From Dietzia cinnamea NBRC 102147 (lineage in GTDB: Bacteria > Actinomycetota > Actinomycetes > Mycobacteriales > Mycobacteriaceae): 64,000 nt of DNA. Numbering within the stretch: the stretch's first letter is position 1; the number at the start of each line of letters is the position of its first letter. Below are positions 9,732-18,738 of this stretch, piece after piece. The stretch spans positions 62,001-126,000 of the forward strand of contig NZ_BCSW01000002.1 of assembly GCF_001571065.1 (NCBI RefSeq), in the 5' to 3' direction. A program made the position numbers and the translations under genes. The notes below the pieces were generated by a model. The model was not told the origin of the DNA. It made no database searches and worked only from the letters and a program-made list of their open reading frames with translations.

Positions 9732-10754
9732 ATGACGACGACCCTGGCCGAGCGCCGACCGCAGCGTTACTCGCTGTGGCCGGCGCTCGGCGTCGCCGCG
9801 CTCGTGATCTCGCTCGTGGCGAGCGTGTTCGTCGGCGCAGCGGACATCACCGTGTGGGACGCCCTCACGGGTGGACTCACCGAAGCGCACCGTGTGTACC
9901 TCGTCGAGGCCCGCCTCCCGCGTACCGCTGCTGCCGCCCTCGCGGGGGCGTCGCTGGCGATCGCGGGTCTGCTCATGCAACTGCTCACCCGAAACCGGTT
10001 CGTCGAGCCGTCGACCGCCGGAACCGTCGAGTCCGCCGGGCTCGGCCTGGTGGTGGTGGCGATCATCGCGCCGGGTGCACCGATCGTTGCCAAGATGCTC
10101 GTGGCCATGGTGTTCGCCCTCGCCGGGACCGCCCTCTTCCTCGCCTGCATCCGGCGGGTACCGGTGTCGGATTCGTTCGTTGTCCCACTCATCGGCATCA
10201 TGCTCGGGTCCGTGATCGGTGCCGTCGCGGCTTTCCTGGCCCTGTCCCGCGATCTGCTCCAGATGCTCAACTCGTGGATGCTCGCCGACTTCTCCGCGGT
10301 CCTGGCGGGGCGGTACGAATTGCTGTGGCTGGTGGGAGTGCTCGGCGTCCTCGCCTACGTCGCCGCGGACCGATTCACTGTCGCGGGTCTGGGCGAGGAC
10401 GTTTCGACCGGCCTCGGACTCGACCACAAGACCGTGGTCGGCGCCGGGATGGCCATCGTGGCCGCGGTCGCGGCGGTCGTGGTGGTCACCGTCGGCGCAC
10501 TTCCGCTGCTCGGGCTCGTCGTGCCCAACGTGGTCTCCCGCCTGGTGGGCGACGACGCCCGCCGTGGCCTGCCGCTCGTCGCGCTTCTCGGTGCGGTCAC
10601 GGTCCTGGTCTGCGACATGGTGGGTAGGTCGCTCCCCGGGTTGTTCGCCGGTGGTGCCCCCGGCGCCGGCGAGGTACCCGTGGGCACGATAGTCGGGATC
10701 CTCGGCGGCGCCGTGTTCCTCGCCATGATGCTGCGGGGGGTGCGCAATGCCTGA
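9732..10754 (+). CDS. FecCD-family siderophore ABC permease, subunit 1
   Basis: A 340-residue FecCD permease with about nine or ten membrane helices. Family features include RLPRTAAAALAGASLAIAG near residue 55, in the periplasmic-gate region, and a cytoplasmic coupling segment followed by LPLLGLVVPNVVSRLVGDD. It begins 19 bases after the binding-protein stop and overlaps the second permease by 8 bases. It should form a heterodimeric channel with that protein. Confidence 0.92.
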   Translation: MTTTLAERRPQRYSLWPALGVAALVISLVASVFVGAADITVWDALTGGLTEAHRVYLVEARLPRTAAAALAGASLAIAGLLMQLLTRNRFVEPSTAGTVESAGLGLVVVAIIAPGAPIVAKMLVAMVFALAGTALFLACIRRVPVSDSFVVPLIGIMLGSVIGAVAAFLALSRDLLQMLNSWMLADFSAVLAGRYELLWLVGVLGVLAYVAADRFTVAGLGEDVSTGLGLDHKTVVGAGMAIVAAVAAVVVVTVGALPLLGLVVPNVVSRLVGDDARRGLPLVALLGAVTVLVCDMVGRSLPGLFAGGAPGAGEVPVGTIVGILGGAVFLAMMLRGVRNA

Positions 10755-11796
10755 GAACGCCATCCTCGTCGCGCCGCCGAACAGTCTGTCCCGGGGACGG
10801 ACCCGGGCCGAGGCCGACCACCGGCGACGGTGGATCGTGACGCTCGTGTGCGCCGCACTGGCCGTCGTGGCCCTCGTGGCCCTCGTGCTCTCCGGCCTAC
10901 CGGGCACCGTCGGCTCCAAGGCGTGGACCTACTCTCTCGACCGCCTATCGCGTCACGCCGTGGCGATCGTCCTGGTCTCGGTCGCGGTCGGGGTCTCGAC
11001 GGTGCTCTTCCAGACCGTCACCGGCAACCGGATCCTCACGCCGGCACTGATGGGATTCGACTCGCTCTACCTGCTCATCCAGACGATGCTTGTGTTCTTC
11101 ATGATCCCGCGCGACGCGGCGGTGATCGGGGGACTGACGAGCGGTGGTCTGGCGGGGTTCCTCGGCCAGACCGCGATCATGGTGGTCGCGTCGACGTCGT
11201 TGTACCTGTGGCTTCTCGGGGGCCGCAAGACCGACATCCACCTCCTGCTTCTGGTGGGCGTGGTGTTCGGGGTCTTCTTCCGCTCGGCGTCCACGTTCTT
11301 CCAGCGTCTGCTGGACCCGGCGGCCTACCTTCAGGTCCAGGACGCGATGTTCGCGAGCTTCCGCGGGGTTCAACTCGACGTGCTCGCGGCCTGCGGGGCC
11401 ATCGTGGTGGCGGGCGTCATCGTCGTGGCGGTCCTCGGTCGCCGGCTCGACGTGATGCTTCTGGGGCGCGACCCCGCCGTCGCGCTCGGCGTGAACCACC
11501 GACGGGTCACGATCGTGGTCCTCGTGGTGGTCTCCTTCCTCGTCTCGGCGTCCACCGCCCTGATCGGTCCCGTGATGTTCTTCGGGCTCATCGTCGCCAA
11601 CGCGGCGTACGCGCTACTCGGCACCACACTGCACCGGTACACCCTGCCGGTGGCCTCTCTGCTGGGTGTGATCGCCCTGGCGGGCGGCGAGATGGCCCTC
11701 GGCGCTCTCGGCGTCGAGTCCGCGCTGAGCATCGTCATCGAGTTCGCCGGTGGTCTCCTGTTCCTGTTCCTGCTCCTGACCAACCGCGCACGCTGA
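10747..11796 (+). CDS. FecCD-family siderophore ABC permease, subunit 2
   Basis: A 349-residue FecCD permease, about ten helices, partner of the preceding permease. It has VSTVLFQTVTGNRILTPALM near residue 85 and a C-terminal coupling region that ends in LIGPVMFFGLIVANAAYAL. It starts within the last 8 bases of the upstream permease, which implies translational coupling. The N-terminus is charged for about 30 residues before the first helix. Confidence 0.92.
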   Translation: MPENAILVAPPNSLSRGRTRAEADHRRRWIVTLVCAALAVVALVALVLSGLPGTVGSKAWTYSLDRLSRHAVAIVLVSVAVGVSTVLFQTVTGNRILTPALMGFDSLYLLIQTMLVFFMIPRDAAVIGGLTSGGLAGFLGQTAIMVVASTSLYLWLLGGRKTDIHLLLLVGVVFGVFFRSASTFFQRLLDPAAYLQVQDAMFASFRGVQLDVLAACGAIVVAGVIVVAVLGRRLDVMLLGRDPAVALGVNHRRVTIVVLVVVSFLVSASTALIGPVMFFGLIVANAAYALLGTTLHRYTLPVASLLGVIALAGGEMALGALGVESALSIVIEFAGGLLFLFLLLTNRAR

Positions 11797-11810
11797 AAGC
11801 GAGGCACGAC

Positions 11811-12680
11811 ATGTCCCTTCTCCCGTTCCGACGCCGCGGCGACCGATCCGGTGACGCCCGGTGGGCGGCCGGGTGCGGCATCGAGGCGCGGTCGGTGTGC
11901 TCCTCCTACGGTGACACCCCGGTTCTCCACGACGTCACGGCGTGTTTCGCGCAGGGCGGCGTCACGTCGCTCATCGGTCCCAACGGTGCGGGCAAGTCGA
12001 CTCTTCTCGGTGTCATGAGCCGCCTCCAGCCAGCGGATTCCGGAACAGTGCTCGTCGACGGGGTCGACGTGTCTGTCAACGGGGGACGTGAGTTGGCTCG
12101 CCGCCTCGCCGTGCTCCGTCAGGAGAACGCCGTCTCCATCCGGCTCACGGTGCGTGAACTCGTGGGGTTCGGACGATTCCCCCACAACGGCGGCCGCCCC
12201 GGTCCGGACGACGCCGAACACATCGACTACGCACTGGGGGCGATGGAACTCGAGGACCTCGCCGACAGGTATCTCGACGAACTGTCGGGCGGCCAGCGTC
12301 AGCGCGCCCACATCGCGATGGTGCTGGCGCAGGACACGGACTACGTCCTGCTGGACGAGCCGCTCAACAACCTCGATCTCCGGCACGCCACCGCGATCAT
12401 GCGACTGCTGCGTCGCACCGCGGCGGAGCGGGCGAAGACCATCGTGCTCGTCATCCACGACATCAACATCGCCGCCGCGTACTCCGACCGGATCATCGCC
12501 ATGAAGGACGGCCGGATCGTCTCCCACGGTACCCCGGCCGAGATCATGCGGACAGACGTCCTCAAGGCGGTCTACGACATGGAGATGCAGGTCGCCGAGG
12601 TCGCCGGACGTCATGTGGCTCTGTACTTCGACGGAGAAGAAGCCCCGGACGCGCGCGGCGTGGCGATGTCGACGGCCTGA
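11811..12680 (+). CDS. iron-siderophore ABC transporter ATP-binding protein
   Basis: A 289-residue FecE/FepC-type ATPase that powers the importer. It has Walker A GPNGAGKST near residue 60, a Q-loop at VLRQENAVS, signature LSGGQRQRAHIAM, Walker B YVLLDEPLNNLDL and switch histidine VIHDI. The ATG at 11811 follows GAGG by about 7 bases. The frame runs open upstream through the permease gene but that part is antisense-type translation and not coding. The N-terminal 30 residues before the core are unusually long, and the C-terminus ends in a short tail (DARGVAMSTA). Confidence 0.93.
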   Translation: MSLLPFRRRGDRSGDARWAAGCGIEARSVCSSYGDTPVLHDVTACFAQGGVTSLIGPNGAGKSTLLGVMSRLQPADSGTVLVDGVDVSVNGGRELARRLAVLRQENAVSIRLTVRELVGFGRFPHNGGRPGPDDAEHIDYALGAMELEDLADRYLDELSGGQRQRAHIAMVLAQDTDYVLLDEPLNNLDLRHATAIMRLLRRTAAERAKTIVLVIHDINIAAAYSDRIIAMKDGRIVSHGTPAEIMRTDVLKAVYDMEMQVAEVAGRHVALYFDGEEAPDARGVAMSTA

Positions 12681-12789
12681 GCCCGGCACGGGTCTCCCGG
12701 CGACCAGTAGGTGCGTCAGACCGCCCCGGCTACAGTGTCGTTCTCAGAGGTGGCGGGGATCCCGCCCCCGCCCGGAAAGGAGTCCCCGC

Positions 12790-14034
12790 ATGGCGCCGCT
12801 GTCCGTGGTCACGATCGTCCTCGCTGGTGGCGCGGGATCCCGCCTCCGCGCTCTCACCCGGGACAGGGCCAAGCCGGCCGTGCCCTACGGGGGCGGATAC
12901 CAGCTCATCGACTTCCCGTTGAGCAACGCGGCCAACTCGGGCCTGAGAGATGTCTGGGTGGTCCAACAGTTCCACCCGGTGTCACTGGGTTCTCACCTGC
13001 GCAGCGGCCGTCCGTGGGATCTCGATCGTCTGGAGGGGGGACTGCTCGTGCTGCACCCGTCGCAGGGCACCGGCCGCGACGGGTTCCACTCGGGGACGGC
13101 CGACGCTCTGTGGAAGCAGGTCGGACCGCTGCGCGAAGCGGCTCCCGAGGTGACCGTCGTGGTCAGCGCCGACGCGGTGTACCGCCTCGACTACGACCGT
13201 CTGGTCCGCGACCACCTGGAGTCCTCCGCGGAGGTCACCATGGTCACCACCCGGGTCGATCCCGGGGACGCCGGGCGCTACGGGGTGGTTCGCGTGGCCG
13301 ACGACGGCACGATCACCGACTACGCGTACAAGCCCGACGACCCGGCCACCGACCTCATCTGCGCGGAGATCTTCGCCTTCGACACCGCCGCCCTGATCCG
13401 CTACCTCGAGAAGGCGCACGCGGACGCCGCCGCCGACGGCGATGACGGGGACGGCGCCGACATGGGCGACATCGGCGACAACGTCCTTCCGGCGATGGTC
13501 GGGGCCGGGCGGGCCCGGGAGTGGCGCCACGACGAGTACTGGCGCGACGTGGGCACCGTCGAGTCGTACTGGGCGGGGCACATGGATCTGCTCGGCGAGC
13601 CTCCCGCGTACGAGCTCGACGTCCCGGGCTGGACGTTGCGGACCGCCTCGACGTTCAGCGGACCGGCCAGGACGGGCCCGGACGCCCGGCTGACGACGTC
13701 GCTGGTGGGTCACGGCGCGGTCGTGTGCGGCGTCGTGGAGCATTCGGTCATCGGTTCCGGAGTCGTCGTCGAGGAGGGCGCCCGGGTCCGCGACAGTGTG
13801 ATCCTGCCCGGCGCCGTGGTGCGTTCCGGGGCGCGGGTGGAGACCGCCGTCGTCGACGCCGGGGTCGAGGTGCCGGCCGATGCGCGCATCGGGGAGCCGC
13901 AGCCGGGTGCCGACGAGTCCACTGTCCGGGTGGCGCTGCTGGGCGCCGCGCGGGACGGGGCGCGGCCGCCCGGCTTCACCCTGGAGGCGGGGAGGCTGGA
14001 TCCCCCCGACGACGACGAGGACTCCAGCGTCTGA
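12790..14034 (+). CDS. divergent glucose-1-phosphate adenylyltransferase (GlgC) paralogue
   Basis: A 414-residue nucleotidyltransferase with a C-terminal left-handed beta-helix, similar in layout to GlgC. The N-terminal nucleotide loop is intact (LAGGAGSRLRALTRDRAKPA). However, the canonical GDHVYRMD is SADAVYRLD and the EKP sugar-binding motif is YKP, keeping the Asp and Lys but changing neighbours. The canonical SMGNYIF segment is ICAEIFAF. YWRDVGT is kept. An acidic insert (DGDDGDGADMGDIGD) lies near residue 220 and the tail is extended. AAAGGA precedes the ATG. A conventional glgC lies at 41.5 kb. It may make another NDP-sugar or be regulatory; the substrate is unknown. Confidence 0.75.
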   Translation: MAPLSVVTIVLAGGAGSRLRALTRDRAKPAVPYGGGYQLIDFPLSNAANSGLRDVWVVQQFHPVSLGSHLRSGRPWDLDRLEGGLLVLHPSQGTGRDGFHSGTADALWKQVGPLREAAPEVTVVVSADAVYRLDYDRLVRDHLESSAEVTMVTTRVDPGDAGRYGVVRVADDGTITDYAYKPDDPATDLICAEIFAFDTAALIRYLEKAHADAAADGDDGDGADMGDIGDNVLPAMVGAGRAREWRHDEYWRDVGTVESYWAGHMDLLGEPPAYELDVPGWTLRTASTFSGPARTGPDARLTTSLVGHGAVVCGVVEHSVIGSGVVVEEGARVRDSVILPGAVVRSGARVETAVVDAGVEVPADARIGEPQPGADESTVRVALLGAARDGARPPGFTLEAGRLDPPDDDEDSSV

Positions 14035-14102
14035 CATGGGCCGGGCGCCGGGGGGATCGGGCCCGGCCGGTTCGATCCCGCCGGGAACCGCCGGTGCGAC
14101 GC

Positions 14103-14108
14103 TACGCT
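14103..14108 (+). promoter_or_regulatory. -10 hexamer for LLM oxidoreductase gene (leaderless)
   Basis: TACGCT ends 6 nt before the ATG at 14115; no ribosome site is present. Confidence 0.45.
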
Positions 14109-14114
14109 CGTGCC

Positions 14115-15101
14115 ATGCGATTCGGTCTCTTCCTGCCCCAGGGCTGGCGCCTCGATCTGGTAGACGTGCCGGCCGACCGCCACTGGCCCGTGATCTCCGA
14201 TCTCGCCGCCCGAGCCGACGCCGGCCCGTGGGAGTCGGTCTGGGTCTACGACCATATGCACACCTCGCCCCTGACGTCGTCCGAGGCGACCCATGAGGCG
14301 TGGAGCCTGATGTCGGCGCTCGGTGCGGTGACCTCGCGGGTGCGGCTCGGCCAGATGTGCACGTGTCTCGGGTATCGCAACCCGGCCCTGCTCGCGAAGA
14401 TCGCCGCGACGGTCGACCACATCTCCGGTGGCCGGGTCGAGATGGGGATCGGCGCGGGGTGGTACGAGCACGAGTGGCGCGCGTACGGCTACGGCTTCCC
14501 GTCCGCCGGTGAACGACTGGGAATGCTCGACGAGGGCGTGCGCATCATGCGCGAGGCGTGGGCGCAGGGCGTCGTCTCCCTGGAGGGCGAGCACTACCGG
14601 GTGGACGGGGCGATCGTGCAGCCGCAGCCGCTGCAGCCGGGCGGCATCCCCGTCTGGGTCGCGGGCGGGGGAGAGCGCAAGACCCTGCGGATCGCCGCCC
14701 GGTACGCCGACTACACGAACTTCGACGGCACCCCGGACGGCTTCGCCCACAAGGCGGAGGTCCTGCGAGGCCACTGCGCGGATCTGGGCCGCGACCCGGC
14801 GGAGATCACCATGACGGCCAACTACAACGTGGCCATCGGCGAGACGGAGAAGGAGGTCGCCGACCGGCTGGCCTCACTCCGCGACCGCATGGCTCGTCAC
14901 GTGGGCGCGGACGAGGCGGATCGCCAGCTGGGGGCGTACCGGGGCCTGCCCGGCGTCGGGACGCCGGGGCAGATCGTCGACAAGCTCACCGCGCTGCGGG
15001 ACCTGGGTATGGACTACGGCATCTTCTACTTCCCGGAGATCGCGACAGACACCTCGGGTCTCGAGCTGTTCGAGCGAGAGGTCGTCCCGGCGTTGAGCTG
15101 A
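14115..15101 (+). CDS. LLM-class (probably F420-dependent) oxidoreductase
   Basis: A 328-residue luciferase-like monooxygenase-fold protein. It starts MRFGLFLPQGW and has VWVYDHMHTSPL, TSRVRLGQMCTC and GRVEMGIGAGWYEHEW, all typical of the F420-linked LLM subfamily in actinobacteria. The C-terminal part carries VGTPGQIVDKLTALRDLGMDY. fbiC elsewhere in the window shows the cell makes the F420 chromophore, which supports an F420 rather than FMN cofactor. ATG lies 6 nt after TACGCT. Substrate unknown. Confidence 0.87.
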   Translation: MRFGLFLPQGWRLDLVDVPADRHWPVISDLAARADAGPWESVWVYDHMHTSPLTSSEATHEAWSLMSALGAVTSRVRLGQMCTCLGYRNPALLAKIAATVDHISGGRVEMGIGAGWYEHEWRAYGYGFPSAGERLGMLDEGVRIMREAWAQGVVSLEGEHYRVDGAIVQPQPLQPGGIPVWVAGGGERKTLRIAARYADYTNFDGTPDGFAHKAEVLRGHCADLGRDPAEITMTANYNVAIGETEKEVADRLASLRDRMARHVGADEADRQLGAYRGLPGVGTPGQIVDKLTALRDLGMDYGIFYFPEIATDTSGLELFEREVVPALS

Positions 15102-15164
15102 GACCCGGTGGTGCCGGGGCCCCGGCGTCGCGCTGACCCCGACCACCGAGAGCAGGTGCCCGCG

Positions 15165-16457
15165 ATGAGGACGGTCGAGTACGAGGAGCTGCCCGCGGAG
15201 GCGGTCCTCGACCACGTGACGCCGGGGATGCACGTCATCTCGCCGATACAGAACGCCGCGCCCCCGGCGCTCCTGCGGGCCCTGGACGCCGGGGCGGACG
15301 GATTGACGGACGTCACGGTGCACCACATGGACCCGTGGGAGTCGCTGCCCTTCATGGAGGGGGCGTATCCCGGTCGGCTGCGCCACGTCGACTACTTCCT
15401 GGGGCCCGGTTCGCGGAAGAACTTCCACGAGGGCCACTGCGACCTCATTCCTGTGGACTTCGCCAAGATCCCGGCCACTCTGCGCGAGTTCAGTCCCCCC
15501 GGTCTGGCGATCACCACCGTGTCGGAGATCGACGAACACGGCTTCTTCTCGATGGGCACCAACGCCGACTACGTGGCCTCGTTCATCGGGCAGGTGCCGT
15601 TTTTCGTCGAGGTCAACGCCAACATGCCGCGGACCTTCGGCCGCAACCACATCCACATCTCGCAGGTCGTGGGGGTGACCCGCAATGACGTACCGCTGAT
15701 CACCACCGAGCCATCGGTGCCCGGCGAGATCGAGAACGCGATCGCCGACCGGATCGCCGAGCGCGTCCCCGACGGCGCGTGCCTGCAGCTCGGCGTGGGG
15801 AAGTTGCCCAACGCGTTCCTCTCACGGCTGACCGGTCACAAGAACCTCGGCATCCACACCGAGGCGCTCTCCGATGGCGTCATGGACCTCGTCAACGCAG
15901 GCGTGATCGACGGTTCCAGGAAGACCGGCCGCCCCTACAAGCACGTCACGACCTTCGCTGTCGGCTCCCAGAAGCTGATGGACTGGCTGCACAACAACCC
16001 ATCGGTGGCGATGCTGCCGGTGGACATCGTCAACGACCCGCGGGTAATCGGGCAGGAGCACAACCTCTACTCGGTCAACGCGACGAGCGAAGTCGATCTC
16101 TACGGGCAGGCCGCCTCCGAGACGATCGCCGGCCGGTACTGGTCGGGCGCGGGCGGGCAGGCGGATTTCGCCCGGGGCTGCACCTTCTCGCCGGGAGGGC
16201 ACGGCTTCATCGTCACCCCCTCCCAGACCTCCAAGGGGATCAGCCGCATCACCCTCTCCCTCACGCCGGGCAGCCCGGTCACCACCCACAAGAACATCAT
16301 CGAGAACGTGGTGACCGAGTACGGGATCGCGTCGCTGCGCGGCAAGTCCGTATCCCAGCGAGCCGCCGCGCTCATCGACGTCGCGCACCCGGACCACCGC
16401 GAGCGGTTGAGCCGCGAGGCCAGGGAGGCGGGCCTGCTGCCCCGTACCGTGCATTAG
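15165..16457 (+). CDS. acetyl-CoA hydrolase / 4-hydroxybutyrate CoA-transferase family protein
   Basis: A 430-residue class I CoA-transferase with two alpha/beta domains. The C-terminal half has the GIHTEALSDG segment that carries the glutamate forming the acyl-glutamyl thioester, and SGAGGQADFARG, which matches the family's CoA/oxyanion glycine loop. It is typical of acetate- or 4-hydroxybutyrate-CoA transferases and of acetyl-CoA hydrolases; these cannot be told apart by sequence alone. AGCAGG precedes the ATG by 8 bases. It follows the LLM gene by about 60 bases. Confidence 0.88.
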   Translation: MRTVEYEELPAEAVLDHVTPGMHVISPIQNAAPPALLRALDAGADGLTDVTVHHMDPWESLPFMEGAYPGRLRHVDYFLGPGSRKNFHEGHCDLIPVDFAKIPATLREFSPPGLAITTVSEIDEHGFFSMGTNADYVASFIGQVPFFVEVNANMPRTFGRNHIHISQVVGVTRNDVPLITTEPSVPGEIENAIADRIAERVPDGACLQLGVGKLPNAFLSRLTGHKNLGIHTEALSDGVMDLVNAGVIDGSRKTGRPYKHVTTFAVGSQKLMDWLHNNPSVAMLPVDIVNDPRVIGQEHNLYSVNATSEVDLYGQAASETIAGRYWSGAGGQADFARGCTFSPGGHGFIVTPSQTSKGISRITLSLTPGSPVTTHKNIIENVVTEYGIASLRGKSVSQRAAALIDVAHPDHRERLSREAREAGLLPRTVH

Positions 16458-16491
16458 TCACCGAGAAGTCGCGGCGCGGAACAATGAGCCG

Positions 16492-16740
16492 ATGAACGTC
16501 ATCCTGACCGGGATGGGGCTGTCCGCCGCCGCCCGCACCGTCGCCAACACGGGGCCCGCAGGTGCCGCCGCGCCCGTCCCGTCCTCGGTCGAGGACGTGT
16601 CGGCGCTCGGTCTGAGTCTGGTGGCGATCTCCGCGCCGATCATGGTCCTGGTGGCACTGCTCGTGATCTTCTCCGCCATCGGGTACGCATGGTGGGCGTT
16701 GGCCCGGCTCCGGCGCCGGAGCCGGGGCGGCGGCACGTGA
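16492..16740 (+). CDS. small single-pass membrane protein, unknown
   Basis: An 82-residue protein with an Ala/Pro-rich N-terminus, one strong hydrophobic helix (ISAPIMVLVALLVIFSAIGY, about residues 46-65) and an Arg-rich cytoplasmic tail (ARLRRRSRGGG). Codon use is actinobacterial and the G+C third-position bias is high, which supports coding. It lies between the CoA-transferase and the coiled-coil membrane protein. Not recognised. Confidence 0.55.
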   Translation: MNVILTGMGLSAAARTVANTGPAGAAAPVPSSVEDVSALGLSLVAISAPIMVLVALLVIFSAIGYAWWALARLRRRSRGGGT

Positions 16741-16812
16741 GTGATCCGGTGGCGCCGCGTTGTGACCGGAGTTACGGTCCGGACGTCAGTGACCCCAACT
16801 ACGGAGGCACCC

Positions 16813-17769
16813 ATGGATCCCGTCATCTGGATCATCATCGCGGTCATCGCGGTGATCCTGATCGTCGTGCTCGTCGCGGTAGCAGTCAAGAGCAGGAACA
16901 AAAAGAAGCTCGCCGAGGCGGCCGAGCTCCGGCGGGACGCACGCGAGCGGGAGGCGCAGCTGGAGCAGAAGCGCTCGGTCGTCGAGGAGCACGAGCATCG
17001 CGCGGGCGCGGCCGAGCAAGAGGCCAAGGCGAAGGCCGCCGAGGCCGATCGTCTGCGTGCCGAAGCGAACGACCACCGGTCCACCCTCGACGATCAGCGA
17101 CGCGATGTTCGTTCGATGGAGAACCGGGCCGACCAGCTGGACCCCAAGAACCGAGCTGACGACGTGGTCGGTGGTAGCCGCCACGACGACCGCCACCGCG
17201 ATGACGGACGGGGCCTCGGCGACCGTGGCCGCGACGACCGGGCCCTGGATGATCGTGGCGTCGACGACCGCGGTCGCGGCGGTGGCGCCGGTGGCGCAGT
17301 AGTCAGTCCGGGCGCCGCCGGGGTCGCGTCCAACCGTGCCGATGATCGCCACCAGGACGCCGGGTGGACGGACCGCCAGGTCGGCGGTGACGATCTCCGC
17401 CACGGTGATACACGTCAGGACTACGCACAGCAGGGCCGGGCCCAGCACGGCCCCGAGAAATCGGGAAGCACACAGCAGGACTATGCCCGGCAGGGCATGG
17501 ACCGTGACACCCAGGCCCGCGGTGGTCTGGACCACGACCGCACCGATCTCGCCGGCCACGACGCGACGGCGGGCGGCGGTGTGCGTCGGGACGCCGGGGC
17601 GACCGGCGGTGGACGACACGCGATGGCCGACGATCGTGAAGGCCCGGGCCACGACGGCCGTGGCGCCGACCGGGCGGCCCACCCCGACCGCACGGGCCAT
17701 CCGGACGAGAAACCCGGCATCGTGGACAAGCTCCTCGGCCGGAGCGACCGCGACGACCCGCGTCGCTAG
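16813..17769 (+). CDS. membrane-anchored coiled-coil protein with Asp/Arg/Gly/His-rich repeats
   Basis: A 318-residue protein of three parts. Residues 5-24 form one hydrophobic helix. About residues 28-110 are a charged coiled coil rich in Ala, Glu and Arg (for example AEAAELRRDAREREAQLEQK). From about residue 115 it is low complexity, dominated by Asp, Arg, Gly and His, with repeated DDRG units and two QDYAxQGR-like units. The last 20 residues form a separate amphipathic motif (KPGIVDKLLGR). ACGGAGG precedes the ATG. No known domain is recognised. The tail resembles the ends of small stress proteins in actinobacteria, weakly. A membrane scaffolding role is a guess. Confidence 0.75.
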   Translation: MDPVIWIIIAVIAVILIVVLVAVAVKSRNKKKLAEAAELRRDAREREAQLEQKRSVVEEHEHRAGAAEQEAKAKAAEADRLRAEANDHRSTLDDQRRDVRSMENRADQLDPKNRADDVVGGSRHDDRHRDDGRGLGDRGRDDRALDDRGVDDRGRGGGAGGAVVSPGAAGVASNRADDRHQDAGWTDRQVGGDDLRHGDTRQDYAQQGRAQHGPEKSGSTQQDYARQGMDRDTQARGGLDHDRTDLAGHDATAGGGVRRDAGATGGGRHAMADDREGPGHDGRGADRAAHPDRTGHPDEKPGIVDKLLGRSDRDDPRR

Positions 17770-17793
17770 GCGCAGGCGACCGATAAGCGAAAA

Positions 17794-17822
17794 GGCCCCG
17801 TGGGATTCGATCCCACGGGGCC
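17794..17822. terminator. bidirectional intrinsic terminator
   Basis: A perfect 12-bp stem (GGCCCCGTGGGA / TCCCACGGGGCC) with a 5-nt loop lies between two convergent genes. On the minus strand it is followed by TTTTCGC, so it best serves the aquaporin gene. Confidence 0.85.
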
Positions 17823-17842
17823 GACGCTTGTGTGTGTGGGGG

Positions 17843-18619
17843 TCAGGCGTTGCTTCGCGCGGTGACCGCGGCCCCGACCTTCTCGCCGAAGAGCGGGCCG
17901 TAGAGCGCGCCGGCGATCAGGGCGCCGATGATCGGCGCCACCCAGAACAGCCAGAGCTGGCCGGGCGCTCCGTCACCGTGGAAGAACGCGACGGCGGTGG
18001 AGCGGGCCGGGTTCACCGAGGTGTTGGTGACGGGGATCGAGATGAGGTGGATCAGCGTCAGCGTGAGGCCGATCGCGGCGGGGGCGAACCCGGCGGGGGC
18101 GCGGTGGTCGGTGGCGCCGAGGATCACCCACACGAACACCGCGGTGAGCACGATCTCGATGACAAGTGCCGAGAGGAGGCCGTAGCCGTCGGGGGAGTTC
18201 GCCCCGTAGCCGTTCGCCGCCATGTTGCCGGCCGCGGACCAGCCGTCCTTCCCGCTGGCGACGAGGAAGATCACGGCGCCGGCGACGAGGCCGCCCACGA
18301 CCTGGCTCACGATGTACAGCGGCGCCTTGGCCCACGGCAGGCGTCCAGCCGTGCAGGCACCGACCGTGACGGCCGGGTTGAAGTGCCCGCCGGAGATATG
18401 GCCGAGTGCGTAGGCGCCGGTGAGGACGGTGAGGCCGAAGGCCAGGGAGACGCCGAGGTAGCCGATGCCCACCTGGAAGCTGGTGTCATCGACCGAGGCG
18501 ATCTGCTTGGCGGCGAACACCGCGCTGCCGCAGCCTCCCAGGACGAGCCAGAAGGTGCCGAGGACCTCGGCGGCGACGACGGACGTCGTGGACGGCGTTC
18601 TCGTGGATGAGTCGGACAC
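17843..18619 (-). CDS. aqpZ: aquaporin Z-type water channel
   Basis: A 258-residue MIP-family channel with six helices and two half-helices. Both NPA boxes are present: [11 protein letters not shown] near residue 65 and SVNPARSTA near residue 192. The [19 protein letters not shown] segment matches the AqpZ selectivity region, with His and Arg in place, which argues for water rather than glycerol. GGAGGT lies 8 bases before the GTG start. Transcription ends at the 12-bp hairpin just downstream. Confidence 0.93.
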   Translation of the reverse strand: MSDSSTRTPSTTSVVAAEVLGTFWLVLGGCGSAVFAAKQIASVDDTSFQVGIGYLGVSLAFGLTVLTGAYALGHISGGHFNPAVTVGACTAGRLPWAKAPLYIVSQVVGGLVAGAVIFLVASGKDGWSAAGNMAANGYGANSPDGYGLLSALVIEIVLTAVFVWVILGATDHRAPAGFAPAAIGLTLTLIHLISIPVTNTSVNPARSTAVAFFHGDGAPGQLWLFWVAPIIGALIAGALYGPLFGEKVGAAVTARSNA

Positions 18620-18738
18620 TTCAGGTGACCTCCGATCAGAGCACTCCCGGGTCGGAAGAGCGACGGCACGGGAACACGACCCCGCGTCCGGGAATGCTAG
18701 TCCGGCCGACGGGGCCTGTCCACGCCATCTCCAGCGGG

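Noticed and set aside
10747-10754. Frameshift between the two FecCD permeases
   Set aside because: Both proteins are full length with their own ends. The 8-base overlap is ordinary operon packing.
17794-17822. tRNA-like TTCGATCCC segment
   Set aside because: It is the loop and arm of a perfect terminator hairpin. No acceptor, D or anticodon arms are around it.
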